Origin: Chloroflexota bacterium
Lineage (GTDB): Bacteria > Chloroflexota > Ktedonobacteria > Ktedonobacterales > Ktedonobacteraceae
Length of the DNA: 38,286 nt
Assembly (NCBI GenBank): GCA_902810755.1
Contig: CADDYT010000055.1
Span: 1-38,286 of the forward strand
Direction of reading: 5' to 3'
The stretch's first letter is position 1. The number at the start of each line of letters is the position of its first letter. The position numbers were made by a program, and so were the translations under genes. Below are positions 7,898 to 15,310 of this stretch, in pieces. The notes beneath the pieces were generated by a model. That model worked only from the letters and a program-made list of their open reading frames with translations, did not search any database and had not been told where the DNA came from.

Positions 7898-9166
7898 ATG
7901 ACGGAAACCCAGTCAGGCCAGTGGCCCAGATACACGTATATCGTGCCGCAGGTGTACACGAAGGCAAAGGTACGCCTGATCGGCTTAGGCACATATGCCC
8001 CCACCTGTATTATCAAGAATGATTTTTTCGCCTACATCTCGACCCGGCTCGGCGACCCGCGTACCGCCGATGACCTGGAACGTGTGACCGGGCTGAGTAC
8101 GCGCCATGTACGCGCCAGCACGCTGGAACTCTGCCGCAGGATGGCGGGCGAAGATGCCCCTGGCCTGATTGAGGACCCGAACGCGCCGAAAGACGAAACA
8201 CTGGTGGATATGGCACTGATCGCCGCGAAACGCGCGCTCGCCAGTGCTGGCCGCGACGTGTCAGAGATTGATACCATCATCGGCGCCTCCTCCTCCGATA
8301 ACGACGCCTTCCCCACAGTTGCCGGGCAGGTGCAGATGCGCCTGGGTCTGCCGCCCATTCGAGCCACCATGCTCAAAGGGGCCTGCGCCTGTCAGACCGA
8401 AGCCTTCCAGGTATGCGCCGAAGTGCTGGCCGCCAGCACGGCAAAACTCGTGCTGCTCGTCACCGCCGAAGGATTGCTGCCCAACATCATGCACGTCCTC
8501 GACTGGAAGACCAGTTCCCTCTTCGGTGAAGGCGCCTCCGCCTACCTGCTGGAACGCTACGATGATGACGACGATGAAGGGGAAACCACCTACCTCATCA
8601 ACGGTTCCGACGCCAACCAGGGGCCATCGCTCTACTACCAGACCCCGCTGCGCAAAGACTCCATCGAGATGGCGGAGGTCGATATGAAAATACAGCAGCT
8701 CTACAAAGAAGGCAAAGGCAAGGAACTGAACAAAATCCTTTCGCAGTATCTCGTTGGCTATACGAAAATGAATGGCAAAGAAGTCTTCCGCGAGGCCCCG
8801 CGCGCCATGGCCGAGTCCGTTGACGCCCTCTGCCGCCACGCCGGTCTCTCGCCCGATGAACTCGCGCACATCGTGCCTCACCAGGCCAACTCGCGCATCA
8901 CGCGCCGCCTGGGCGAACTGCTCATCAACGACTACGGCTGGCCCGACTCGACGATGGAGAAGCTGGTCGATAATTTCCGTTACTATGGTAATCTTTCCAA
9001 CGCCAGCATCGCCACAGCACTGGCTGAACTGCTGCGCCAGGGTCGCCTGCACGACGGGCAATGGATGGCCCTGCCCGCCGTCGGCGGCGGCATGAACTAC
9101 GGCTGCTGGCTCCTGCGCTACCACACCTTCCAGAACGTCGACGCCATCCTTAACCCGGCTGAATAA
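7898..9166 (+). CDS. 3-oxoacyl-ACP synthase III (FabH-like) family protein
   Basis: A thiolase-fold condensing enzyme with the FabH-type triad: Cys163 (GACACQ), His328 (VPHQANSRI) and Asn365 (YGNLSNAS). At 422 residues it is about 100 longer than classic FabH. The extra length includes an acidic run (YDDDDDEGE) followed by a roughly 70-residue helical, Lys-rich segment (MKIQQLYKEGKGKELNKIL) between the Cys half and the His/Asn half. It probably condenses an acyl-CoA with a malonyl- or other acyl-thioester. The insertion suggests an accessory condensing enzyme rather than the housekeeping initiator. No other fatty-acid or polyketide gene is adjacent. ATG 7898 follows ACGGAGGT and is preferred over TTG 7856. 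Confidence 0.88.
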   Translation: MTETQSGQWPRYTYIVPQVYTKAKVRLIGLGTYAPTCIIKNDFFAYISTRLGDPRTADDLERVTGLSTRHVRASTLELCRRMAGEDAPGLIEDPNAPKDETLVDMALIAAKRALASAGRDVSEIDTIIGASSSDNDAFPTVAGQVQMRLGLPPIRATMLKGACACQTEAFQVCAEVLAASTAKLVLLVTAEGLLPNIMHVLDWKTSSLFGEGASAYLLERYDDDDDEGETTYLINGSDANQGPSLYYQTPLRKDSIEMAEVDMKIQQLYKEGKGKELNKILSQYLVGYTKMNGKEVFREAPRAMAESVDALCRHAGLSPDELAHIVPHQANSRITRRLGELLINDYGWPDSTMEKLVDNFRYYGNLSNASIATALAELLRQGRLHDGQWMALPAVGGGMNYGCWLLRYHTFQNVDAILNPAE

Positions 9167-9226
9167 CCTCTTGACGGGTCAAACCTCGTCACCGGCGCAC
9201 AACACAGCCACAGGCCATGCGCAACA

Positions 9227-9308
9227 GGCCACCCGCAAGGGGTGGCCCTACTATACGCGATACGGTCGTGCCGCTTGTGGAGGGGGCGTATAGAGTAGGG
9301 CCATCCCA
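9227..9308. repeat. REP/BIME-like repeat unit 1
   Basis: The left part is GGCCACCC-GCAAG-GGGTGGCC (itself an 8-bp stem with a 5-base loop, 9227-9247), followed by CTACTATA. A truncated inverted copy (TATAGAGTAGGGCCATCCC) ends the unit. The layout matches paired REP elements. Confidence 0.65.
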
Positions 9309-9399
9309 GGCCACCCGCAAGGGGTGGCCCTACTATAGACGACGCTTCGCGGATCGCATGGGTCATCGTATAGAGTAGGGCCACCCCTTGCGGGTGGCC
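9309..9399. repeat. REP/BIME-like repeat unit 2
   Basis: A complete unit. The left copy 9309-9329 plus CTACTATA is matched by the inverted right copy 9379-9399 preceded by TATAGAGTAG. The arms are about 29 bases with one inserted base, separated by about 31 bases. Each arm also contains its own small hairpin. A further degenerate single copy occurs at 26772. Confidence 0.7.
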
Positions 9400-9512
9400 T
9401 GTGGGCAGCCGGGGAGCCTGTGGGCGACCGGGGGGCCGGTGACCTGGGTAGCCGCTGGCCTGTTGCGCATAGCCTGGGGCGTGCCGAGGGCGAACTGCAT
9501 CGCTTCGCTTCA

Positions 9513-10397
9513 CTACAATTCCCGTTCATACGTATAAAAAATCTTCCCATCCCATTCGTATTCCGCGCCAACGAGGGCGTCGCGTACCATGATCAGATCG
9601 GGGGCGTTGATGCGCACCTGATCCAGGCCCATTGCGGGCAGCTGGCCGCGCATGGCATAGGCGATGAGGCTGATCGCTTCGGTAGTGCCGTCGATGTAGC
9701 CGATGAAGAGGTCTTTGCCCATACGTCCCTCGCGCCGTTCGATCATCGCCAGGCCATCCAGCCGATTCCAGCGGCGCAGGATATAGACCTCCCCGGCGGC
9801 AACCTTCTGCTCGATAAATTCCGGCGTGATCTGCCAGGCTGTAAAGCCGGAATAGTAGAGGCCGCCAATGGCAGGGAAGATATTCGAGTTATTCAGATAG
9901 TTGATGATATCATCGATATCGGCCTCCGTCGCCAGCATCGGCGTCTCCAGCCCGGAGGGACGTTTCCCTTGCTCCGGCAGCGGCCCCGCCTTATAAGGGG
10001 CATAAGCGGCCACCCGCTGCATATGCGTACCGCGTTCGAGAGAGCGAATGGCCGGGGCATTGACCGATTCGGTAATTAACCGCGCCACCTTTGCCCCACG
10101 CCTCTTCGCCTCGGCCAGCATAAAATCATTAATGGCCTTCGCGACACCATGATTGCGATATTCGGGCTTGACGCGCATGCCCTCAAACCATGCCTCCTGC
10201 GGCCTCACCATCTGGAAACGTGCCACGCCCACCGGTTGCTCGTCAACGGTGGCAACCACCAGCATACCGTTCTCATCCTGCAACCATTCATCCCACACGT
10301 ACTCAATATAATCGCCCCAGTCCCACGTATTCACGCAAAACGCCAGCACGTCCTCCCTATCCTCCGGGCGCGCCGCTCGAATTTCAACCCCTGCCAT
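9513..10397 (-). CDS. GNAT-family N-acetyltransferase
   Basis: A 294-residue protein. The N-terminal half is a typical GNAT domain: IRAARPEDREDVLAF at the start, then VVATVDEQPVGVARFQ, and the acetyl-CoA loop region VKPEYRNHGVAKAINDFML (R/Q-x-x-G-x-A form, here RNHGVA). The C-terminal half (about residues 150-294) is probably a second, degenerate GNAT-like domain: it has EVYILRRWNRLDGLAMIERR but no clear acetyl-CoA loop. Substrate unknown. ATG 10397 is chosen because GTGAGGAG precedes it; an in-frame GTG at 10415 is part of that ribosome site. Confidence 0.85.
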   Translation of the reverse strand: MAGVEIRAARPEDREDVLAFCVNTWDWGDYIEYVWDEWLQDENGMLVVATVDEQPVGVARFQMVRPQEAWFEGMRVKPEYRNHGVAKAINDFMLAEAKRRGAKVARLITESVNAPAIRSLERGTHMQRVAAYAPYKAGPLPEQGKRPSGLETPMLATEADIDDIINYLNNSNIFPAIGGLYYSGFTAWQITPEFIEQKVAAGEVYILRRWNRLDGLAMIERREGRMGKDLFIGYIDGTTEAISLIAYAMRGQLPAMGLDQVRINAPDLIMVRDALVGAEYEWDGKIFYTYEREL

Positions 10398-10544
10398 ACT
10401 GCTCAAACTCCTCACTTTTCCTGCTTCACAAAATTGTCTGCTATGTTGATTGTGACACGACTTTCATAGCAGGTCAAGCCAGCAAACAGGTTCATCTCGC
10501 AAAAATCTGGCACCATCTCCCCAGAAATTTCACGCCCACGAGAC

Positions 10545-10573
10545 TTGACTATGGGCGTCAATTCTGCTATACT
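10545..10573 (+). promoter_or_regulatory. Strong sigma-70-like promoter of the split tRNA gene
   Basis: TTGACT (10545-10550), a 17-base spacer and TATACT (10568-10573), with TG one base before the -10. It lies 17 bases before the first base of the tRNA, as expected for a tRNA leader. This is one of the best promoters in the window. Confidence 0.8.
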
Positions 10574-10589
10574 GTTTGCATCTTAAGGG

Positions 10590-10628
10590 CGGGGCGTAGC
10601 GCAGCCCGGTAGCGCACCACAATGGGGT
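10590..10628 (+). tRNA. tRNA-Pro(GGG), 5' exon
   Basis: These 39 bases form the 5' half of a proline tRNA: acceptor strand CGGGGCG, TA, D arm GCGC/GCGC, anticodon stem CCACA and loop ATGGGGT (positions 32-38) with anticodon GGG at 10624-10626 and G37. The next bases are a group II intron. The matching 3' exon is at 13980-14014, and together they give a perfect 74-base cloverleaf. The loop is identical to that of E. coli tRNA-Pro(GGG) as I remember it. Confidence 0.85.
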
Positions 10629-10851
10629 GGGCGTCTGGAGAGGCTTGTTACTCGCAGCCGCGTTGAATCGCGGCATCACTGATGCTGACGTGAATAAAGC
10701 ACCTAGCTTACCGGATGCCGAAAGGCTTAAGGGACAACAGCATGCTAGGAAAGTTGGAATAGGGTAAGTCTCAAACCCTAGCCCTATGTCCAGCGAGCTA
10801 AGTCGCACATGGTTAAGGCTGGATTGCTTAAACTCTAGTCGAGCGGTCAAA

Positions 10852-10914
10852 TGTGGGACCCAGGTCTTGATGGTACTATTCGACCTGTGCGGTAGTACGG
10901 TGTAAACAACCCCA
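10852..10914 (+). other. Intron exon-binding sites EBS2 and EBS1
   Basis: EBS1 candidate ACCCCA (10909-10914) is perfectly complementary to the last six bases of the 5' exon, TGGGGT (10623-10628). EBS2 candidate TGTGG (10852-10856) pairs with CCACA (10617-10621), at the expected position just upstream of IBS1. The order EBS2 then EBS1 within domain I is the usual one. These pairings fix the 5' splice site after 10628. Confidence 0.7.
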
Positions 10915-11270
10915 ATGCACCGTAAGGCATCCTACCGCAGCAGCCTCTAATGAAGAGGAAACGACGAACGGAGAACCTAAATGCGACGCAAGCGGGTGAC
11001 TTGTAACCCAGAGATCACCTAAAAGCCGAGAGGCTCATGGTGACGGAACGGCCATAGTACCTAGAGTGCTAAGCGCAGCACTCAAATGCCTGGGGTAATG
11101 CCCAGGATAGGGGGAAGGGCCGTAAGAGGGTATTCCACCAACCATCCAAGCTGCTACGGAGGTAGCGTTAAGGCGGAAGATGGGGAAGTGGCTAAACCAC
11201 CCTAGACAGTAAGGGAGGTAGTTGGACTAGTTAAACGGACATCGGCAACAAGAGAATAAGGAGAAGCCAC

Positions 11271-13154
11271 ATGCAGACGGCAGAAGTGGCGGGCAACCAA
11301 AAGGCCATTAAGAGACTAGAGGTTATCCGCCAGCTAAACGCCAGAAGCGGGTGGGTTAACCGAAGTCTCTACAGGCTGATGTTCAGCCCGGACATGTACA
11401 TCCTGGCGTATGAAAGGATTAAATCCGAACCAGGAAATATGACACCTGGAACGGACAAAGAAACCCTAGACGGGTTCTCAATGGACGAAATCAACAGATT
11501 AGTCCAAGAGATGCGGACGGAGAAATACCAATGCAAACCCGTCAGACGAACCTACATCCCAAAGAGCAACGGGAAGATGAGGAAACTCGGAATTCCATGC
11601 ACCAGGGACAAGGTAGTCCAAGAGGTTGTACGGCTCATCCTTGAGGCTATCTATGATAGCCCTCACGGGAGCTACTTCAAGGATACAAGTCATGGGTTTC
11701 GGAGAGAAAAATCCTGCCATAGCGCACTACAGGACATCCAACGACGGTGGACAGGCGTAACGTGGTTCGTAGAGGGAGACATCCAGAACTGCTTTGATGA
11801 CATAGATCACGAAACACTGGTCAACATCATCAGAGAAAAGATTGAGGACGAGCGTTTCATAAACCTCATCCGAAAAATCTTAAAGGCTGGATACCAAGAC
11901 CTGGACGAAGTACGAAAAGACAGCCTAGCAGGAACGCCGCAAGGCGGGATAGTTTCGCCAATCCTGGCAAACATCTACTTACATAAGCTCGACGAATTCG
12001 TTGAGCAGATGCAAAGAGAGCTAGAGAAAGGCGAAAAACGAAGACACAATTTAGAGTACAAGAGACTCCAAGATAGGAGACTCTACCTGGCGAAACAGGG
12101 TAAGACCCGATCCAGGGCGTACCGAGAGTTGGGAATTCGGATGCGAAAGCTACCGTCAATGGATACCAAAGACCCGAATTTTGTCAGGATTAAGTACATA
12201 CGGTACGCCGACGACTGGCTAATAGGAGTGACAGGTTCTCACCACTTAGCGGAGCAAATAAAGCAGAGAGTCAGGGACTTTTTAAGAACCGAACTCAAGC
12301 TAACGCTCAGCGAAAAGAAGACAGTCATAACGAACGCCAGAACCCAAGAAGCGAAATTCTTAGGGTACAGAATTCGGCTAGGGCGAACCAGTAAGGAACA
12401 GAAACAGGCGTTCACAACGAACGGTTCAGGGAAACGCTTTAAGCGGAGATCAACCGGAAGTGAAATAGTCCTGAAAGCCCCGATAGACGAGCTAATAGCA
12501 AGGCTCAAAACTAAGGGGTTCTGTGACGAGAAAGGCAAGCCCATCCACCGAGCGCCCTGGCAACTGTTGGATGAAGACCAAATAGTAATGCTGTACTCCT
12601 CTATCAACAGAGGAATACAACAATACTACAGGCCAGTAGACAACTGGGCAAGGGTACAAAGAATACAGTACATCCTGAAATACTCTCTCGCTAAGACATT
12701 GGCAGGAAAGCGTAAAAGCAAAATAGCCAAAGTCATAAATGGCGGAGAGATCAAAATACGGACGTGGCGCAAAGGCAAGGAAAAAGAACTCGCATTTTAT
12801 CAGAACCACGATTGGACATCAAGGCGAGATGGGTTCACCCAAATTGCCAAAGTGGACATAGTGCAAATGAATTTAAGAATGCGAACTCGTTCCAAGCTAG
12901 GATTACCATGTTGTATATGCGACGACCCCGACATGGTGCAGATGCATCATGTAAGACACATACGGAAGATGGACGAAAAGCACGAAAAGGGCTTTATACG
13001 AGTCATGATCGCGCTAAATAGAAAACAAATTCCGGTATGCGTCAGGTGTCACAAGCAAATACACAGCGGGCAGTACGACGGAATGTCACTTAAGGACTTA
13101 GCCTATGACCCAAGACGAAGAGGCCAACCAACGAAGGCAACTCCATCGGGGTAA
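11271..13154 (+). CDS. ltrA: Group II intron reverse transcriptase/maturase with HNH endonuclease
   Basis: The 627-residue intron-encoded protein helps its intron RNA splice and copies it into DNA during retrohoming. The reverse transcriptase domain spans about residues 45-370, with the catalytic Asp170 (VEGDIQNCFDDI), GTPQGG at 221-226 and Y312-A-D314-D315. The maturase/X region follows (about 430-520: PWQLLDEDQIVMLYSSINRGIQQYYR). The C-terminal HNH nuclease has LPCCICD, QMHHVRHI and CVRCHKQIHSG. All motifs look intact, so the element may be active. ATG 11271 has GGAG about 9 bases upstream. The open frame ends in domain IV, ahead of the second ORF. Confidence 0.95.
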   Translation: MQTAEVAGNQKAIKRLEVIRQLNARSGWVNRSLYRLMFSPDMYILAYERIKSEPGNMTPGTDKETLDGFSMDEINRLVQEMRTEKYQCKPVRRTYIPKSNGKMRKLGIPCTRDKVVQEVVRLILEAIYDSPHGSYFKDTSHGFRREKSCHSALQDIQRRWTGVTWFVEGDIQNCFDDIDHETLVNIIREKIEDERFINLIRKILKAGYQDLDEVRKDSLAGTPQGGIVSPILANIYLHKLDEFVEQMQRELEKGEKRRHNLEYKRLQDRRLYLAKQGKTRSRAYRELGIRMRKLPSMDTKDPNFVRIKYIRYADDWLIGVTGSHHLAEQIKQRVRDFLRTELKLTLSEKKTVITNARTQEAKFLGYRIRLGRTSKEQKQAFTTNGSGKRFKRRSTGSEIVLKAPIDELIARLKTKGFCDEKGKPIHRAPWQLLDEDQIVMLYSSINRGIQQYYRPVDNWARVQRIQYILKYSLAKTLAGKRKSKIAKVINGGEIKIRTWRKGKEKELAFYQNHDWTSRRDGFTQIAKVDIVQMNLRMRTRSKLGLPCCICDDPDMVQMHHVRHIRKMDEKHEKGFIRVMIALNRKQIPVCVRCHKQIHSGQYDGMSLKDLAYDPRRRGQPTKATPSG

Positions 13155-13176
13155 AAGTTCCGTAGGGACGTAAGAC

Positions 13177-13665
13177 GTGAACCAGGATGATCTGGAATCA
13201 GTCAGGCGACAGTTCGAGATTGACCAAAACCGGAGAGACGAAGAAGCCGAATGGCTAAACACTCTGCTCGCAGAGGTAGAAGAACAGCTAGAACAACTCG
13301 CAGATGGGTTGGAAAGCCGAAAACACTACTACGGCGAGAGAACAGAGATAAAGCGTCGATCAGGTGAGGCACCTGACCCAAACCAACAGGAATTCGAGAG
13401 ATATTACTGGAACGTTCTGGACAGGAAATTCAAACTCGAACGAAGGCTATACGACCTCATAAGAGAGGAACGTGACGACCTAGATCATATTGCAAAGCTG
13501 GAAGGACGCGAACGAGCGAGAGAGCTAGCGATGCGAAGGTTACACGAACAACCACCCGAAGGAGTCGGGCGAACGGACAGAACCCACGTAGCGGGAACTG
13601 TCAGGAAGAACCGACAGCACAAGAGGCGAAGTACAAAGAGACAAACCGGCGAACGAAACAACTAA
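13177..13665 (+). CDS. Second intron ORF: charged coiled-coil protein of unknown function
   Basis: I do not recognise this 162-residue protein. It lies inside domain IV of the group II intron, 22 bases after the maturase stop. It starts at GTG 13177 with AGGGA about 9 bases upstream. It is very rich in Glu, Arg, Gln and Lys. Residues 1-50 and 75-120 look strongly helical and probably form coiled coils (LLAEVEEQLEQLADGLESR; LERRLYDLIREERDDL). The C-terminal tail (about 130-162) is basic and could bind RNA or DNA. Base composition and codon use match the maturase and not the host genes. The frame is open for 489 bases in a region where structured RNA alone would tolerate stops, which supports real coding. 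Confidence 0.6.
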   Translation: MNQDDLESVRRQFEIDQNRRDEEAEWLNTLLAEVEEQLEQLADGLESRKHYYGERTEIKRRSGEAPDPNQQEFERYYWNVLDRKFKLERRLYDLIREERDDLDHIAKLEGRERARELAMRRLHEQPPEGVGRTDRTHVAGTVRKNRQHKRRSTKRQTGERNN

Positions 13666-13857
13666 CGGGACGGAATACCCGGACAACTGAATACAGGCCG
13701 CCGAAAGGCGTTAAGGTTAGAAGAGTCCGAAGAACTCCCTTATACTAAGGTTGAGGTCAAGAGTAAGACACTCCCAAGACGCAACTAGGCGGAATGGGCC
13801 AGGTTGTCTTACTCTTGGTGTCTGAGGTGGCTTAGGGCGAAAGCCGTTACCCTCGGA

Positions 13858-13979
13858 AAGCCGGATGCGGTGAAAGCCGCCTGTCCGGTTTGGGGAAGGC
13901 TTGCTGGAAACGTACCTTATTAGAAGGGCATCCCGAAAGGGACGAACTCATAAGGCAACGCGCTGGCATTCTATTCCAC
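13858..13979 (+). ncRNA. Group II intron domains V and VI
   Basis: Domain V (13858-13891) has the catalytic AGC (13859-13861), the GCGG-T-GAAA-G-CCGC hairpin with GAAA tetraloop, and the closing strand TCCGGTT, very close to the consensus. Domain VI is long at about 88 bases: the base GGAA (13894-13897) can pair with TTCC (13974-13977), leaving A13973 as a bulged branch point 7 bases from the 3' end. The extra part carries CCTTAT/ATAAGG (13915-13920 with 13950-13955) and a TCCC-GAAA-GGGA hairpin. Confidence 0.85.
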
Positions 13980-14016
<37 letters not shown>

Positions 14017-14024
14017 GCAACAAC

Positions 14025-14065
14025 GGCAGGAAGCATCTCTCTAGATTGGCTTCCTGCCTCGTTTT
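14025..14065 (+). terminator. Intrinsic terminator after the tRNA
   Basis: A 10-bp perfect stem, GGCAGGAAGC (14025-14034) with GCTTCCTGCC (14049-14058), a 14-base loop, then TCGTTTT. It ends the split-tRNA transcription unit. Confidence 0.8.
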
Positions 14066-14221
14066 ATGTGGTTGCTCTCTTCTCTCCCCGGCCACCAAAC
14101 CGCCCGAAATGTAGCAACGGTGTAGCAACACTCAAGTGAAGTTTGCAGCACAAACTTCTTCTCCACAACCGGTTTCACTGCCTGAAAGCAAGAGTGAGAA
14201 ACCCACAATTTGCATGCACAG

Positions 14222-14653
14222 CTAAGCGGTCTGTCCCGCAGGTGGGACAACACCGAGTTGCTGGAGCAAACCCAACATGTCGTATTCGATCCAGGCCTGC
14301 TGCATCTTACCATCAGCGATGCGATAAATGCTGATGCCACCGATGCTCACCTGTTTCCCTGTGGGTGGAATACCCATCAACTCGCCTCGCTGTGTCCCAC
14401 GAAATGTGTAACGGGTGGCGACCCTGTCACCCTCAGCTATCTGGTCTTCAATTGTAAAACGAAGGTCAGGGAAGGCCCTGCGGAACATGGTAATGACCTC
14501 TGCAATGCCCTGCGGGCCGCTCGGCGTGCCTGGAGGAGCCTTCTCATCGACGTAAGTAGGAGCAAGTAGTTGCTCCAGGAGATCGACGTTGCCAGTATTG
14601 TAGGCGTCCTCGAAGAACTGGCGGGCAATGGACTTGTTTTGCTCGATGCTCAT
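14222..14653 (-). CDS. SnoaL-like ester cyclase family protein
   Basis: A 143-residue single-domain protein with the NTF2/SnoaL-type cone fold. It has the N-terminal helix EQNKSIARQFFEDAYNTGNVDLLEQLLAPTYVDE, then VITMFRRAFPDLRFTIEDQIAEGDRVATRYTFRGT and the end KMQQAWIEYDMLGLLQQLG. Such proteins range from polyketide cyclases to isomerases and detoxifying proteins; the substrate is not predictable. ATG 14653 follows AAGGAG. It diverges from the MarR gene over a 105-base spacer with two identical operators, so MarR very probably controls it. That suggests a role in handling a small phenolic or electrophilic effector. Confidence 0.85.
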   Translation of the reverse strand: MSIEQNKSIARQFFEDAYNTGNVDLLEQLLAPTYVDEKAPPGTPSGPQGIAEVITMFRRAFPDLRFTIEDQIAEGDRVATRYTFRGTQRGELMGIPPTGKQVSIGGISIYRIADGKMQQAWIEYDMLGLLQQLGVVPPAGQTA

Positions 14654-14686
14654 GCTCGTTTTCTCCTTGCTGTTTCAACACATATC

Positions 14687-14731
14687 TGGTACAATATTTG
14701 TACTAAATAAGATAGTACAATATTTGTACTA
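14687..14731. promoter_or_regulatory. Two tandem palindromic operators, probably for the adjacent MarR
   Basis: Copy 2 (14713-14731) is a perfect palindrome, TAGTACA-ATATT-TGTACTA. Copy 1 (14687-14705) is the same with one change (TGGTACA). They are 26 bases apart centre to centre, in the short spacer between the divergent SnoaL-like and MarR genes. Length and symmetry fit MarR dimer sites. Confidence 0.8.
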
Positions 14732-14758
14732 ATCTGTCAAGAGCATGAGGAAAATATC

Positions 14759-15214
14759 ATGGAGTACAAACGGACGGTAGGGCAGCTCAATTTCGCACAG
14801 TTGTTGCGTATTCCATTCCAGGCACTGGTAACCGAACTACACACGCAGCTGGCAGCCAGGGGGTACCCGGATCTCCCCGTAACGTATACCATTGTGTTTG
14901 CTCACGTTGACAGGCAAGGGATTCGATTGAGCGAACTCGCCAGAAGGGCGCAATTGACGAAGCAGTTAGTCAATTATCTGGTAACTACCCTGGAAGAACG
15001 AGGCTACGTGGAGCGCGTACCTGACCCGATTGACGGGCGAGCCAGAATCGTGCGCCTGACCGAACGGGGGCAGCAGGCAGCAGAGGTAGGTAGAGAAATT
15101 ATCGAGAGCATCGAGGGCGAATGGGCTATTTCCCTCGGTTCTGAGAACATGAACGAATTGCGCTCACTCCTGGAGCGTCTCGTTAACATCGCCGGGCGGC
15201 AACAGGCACACTAA
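14759..15214 (+). CDS. MarR-family transcriptional regulator
   Basis: A 151-residue winged-helix repressor. The recognition region is GIRLSELARRAQLTKQLVNYLVTTLEERGYVERVPDPIDGRARIVRLTERG (about residues 58-108, a helix-turn-helix followed by the wing with DGRAR), the classic MarR pattern. The flanking helices form the dimer. MarR proteins usually repress a divergent gene and themselves, and release DNA on binding a phenolic ligand or on oxidation; there is no cysteine in this protein, so ligand binding is more likely. GAGGAAAA precedes ATG 14759. The two palindromes upstream are its likely sites. Confidence 0.93.
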   Translation: MEYKRTVGQLNFAQLLRIPFQALVTELHTQLAARGYPDLPVTYTIVFAHVDRQGIRLSELARRAQLTKQLVNYLVTTLEERGYVERVPDPIDGRARIVRLTERGQQAAEVGREIIESIEGEWAISLGSENMNELRSLLERLVNIAGRQQAH

Positions 15215-15310
15215 AAAGTACGTGGGTGCCGTCAGAATCTCCCCTTTGGTGATGCCCGCCTGTGGCCAAAGGAACACCGCCAGTAGCGCGCTCCTTATGC
15301 TCTTTTTCAT
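15164..15310 (-). CDS. Possible small protein (48 aa), antisense to the end of marR
   Basis: This is a doubtful gene. ATG 15310 is preceded by a very good GGAGGAAAG at ideal spacing, and the product begins MKKSIRSALLAVFLW like a short signal or membrane peptide. There is no recognised family, and the last 51 bases overlap the MarR gene on the other strand. It could be a chance frame or a decayed leftover of a longer secreted protein. Confidence 0.25.
   Translation of the reverse strand: MKKSIRSALLAVFLWPQAGITKGEILTAPTYFLVCLLPPGDVNETLQE

Larger units (their letters stand above)
9167..9512. other. Gene-free stretch filled by repeats
   Basis: This 346-base gap between convergent genes holds no credible gene. 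It contains two REP/BIME-like units (listed separately), flanked by a further imperfect inverted pair: 9211-9230 and 9457-9476 match as inverted copies at 19 of 20 positions. CCGGTGAC-type inverted motifs lie nearby. The stretch reads as a repeat-only spacer. Confidence 0.6.
10629..13979 (+). mobile_element. Group II intron (ORF-containing) inserted in tRNA-Pro
   Basis: A 3351-base self-splicing retroelement. The 5' part (10629-11270) is structured RNA of domains I-III and carries candidate EBS1 and EBS2. Domain IV holds the maturase gene and a second ORF. Domain V is at 13858-13891 and domain VI follows to the 3' end AC. Boundaries were set by exact restoration of the tRNA and by EBS1-IBS1 pairing. 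The 5' end reads GGGCG where GUGYG is usual, a one-base deviation. A 13-bp inverted repeat (13758-13770 with 13805-13817) lies just before domain V. The EBS2 pairing argues against the class C type, which normally lacks it. The intron is visibly more A-rich than the flanking genes. Confidence 0.9.

Noticed and set aside
8261..9124. Long antisense frame to the KAS III-like gene (287 codons)
   Set aside because: High GC content produces long antisense frames; the sense strand carries the full catalytic triad.
9167..9512. Insertion sequence between the KAS III-like and GNAT genes
   Set aside because: There is no transposase frame or target duplication; the sequence is explained by REP-like palindromes.
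10530..10850. Minus-strand frame across the tRNA 5' exon and intron start
   Set aside because: It runs through the tRNA and structured intron RNA and has no family or ribosome site.
11271..13665. Retron or diversity-generating retroelement
   Set aside because: The reverse transcriptase has maturase and HNH regions, and domain V and intron-exon pairings are present, which fits a group II intron.
10627..13977. Alternative intron borders starting GTGGG
   Set aside because: They would give the tRNA loop ATGGGAC, lose G37, break EBS1-IBS1 pairing and leave a 3' end without AY.
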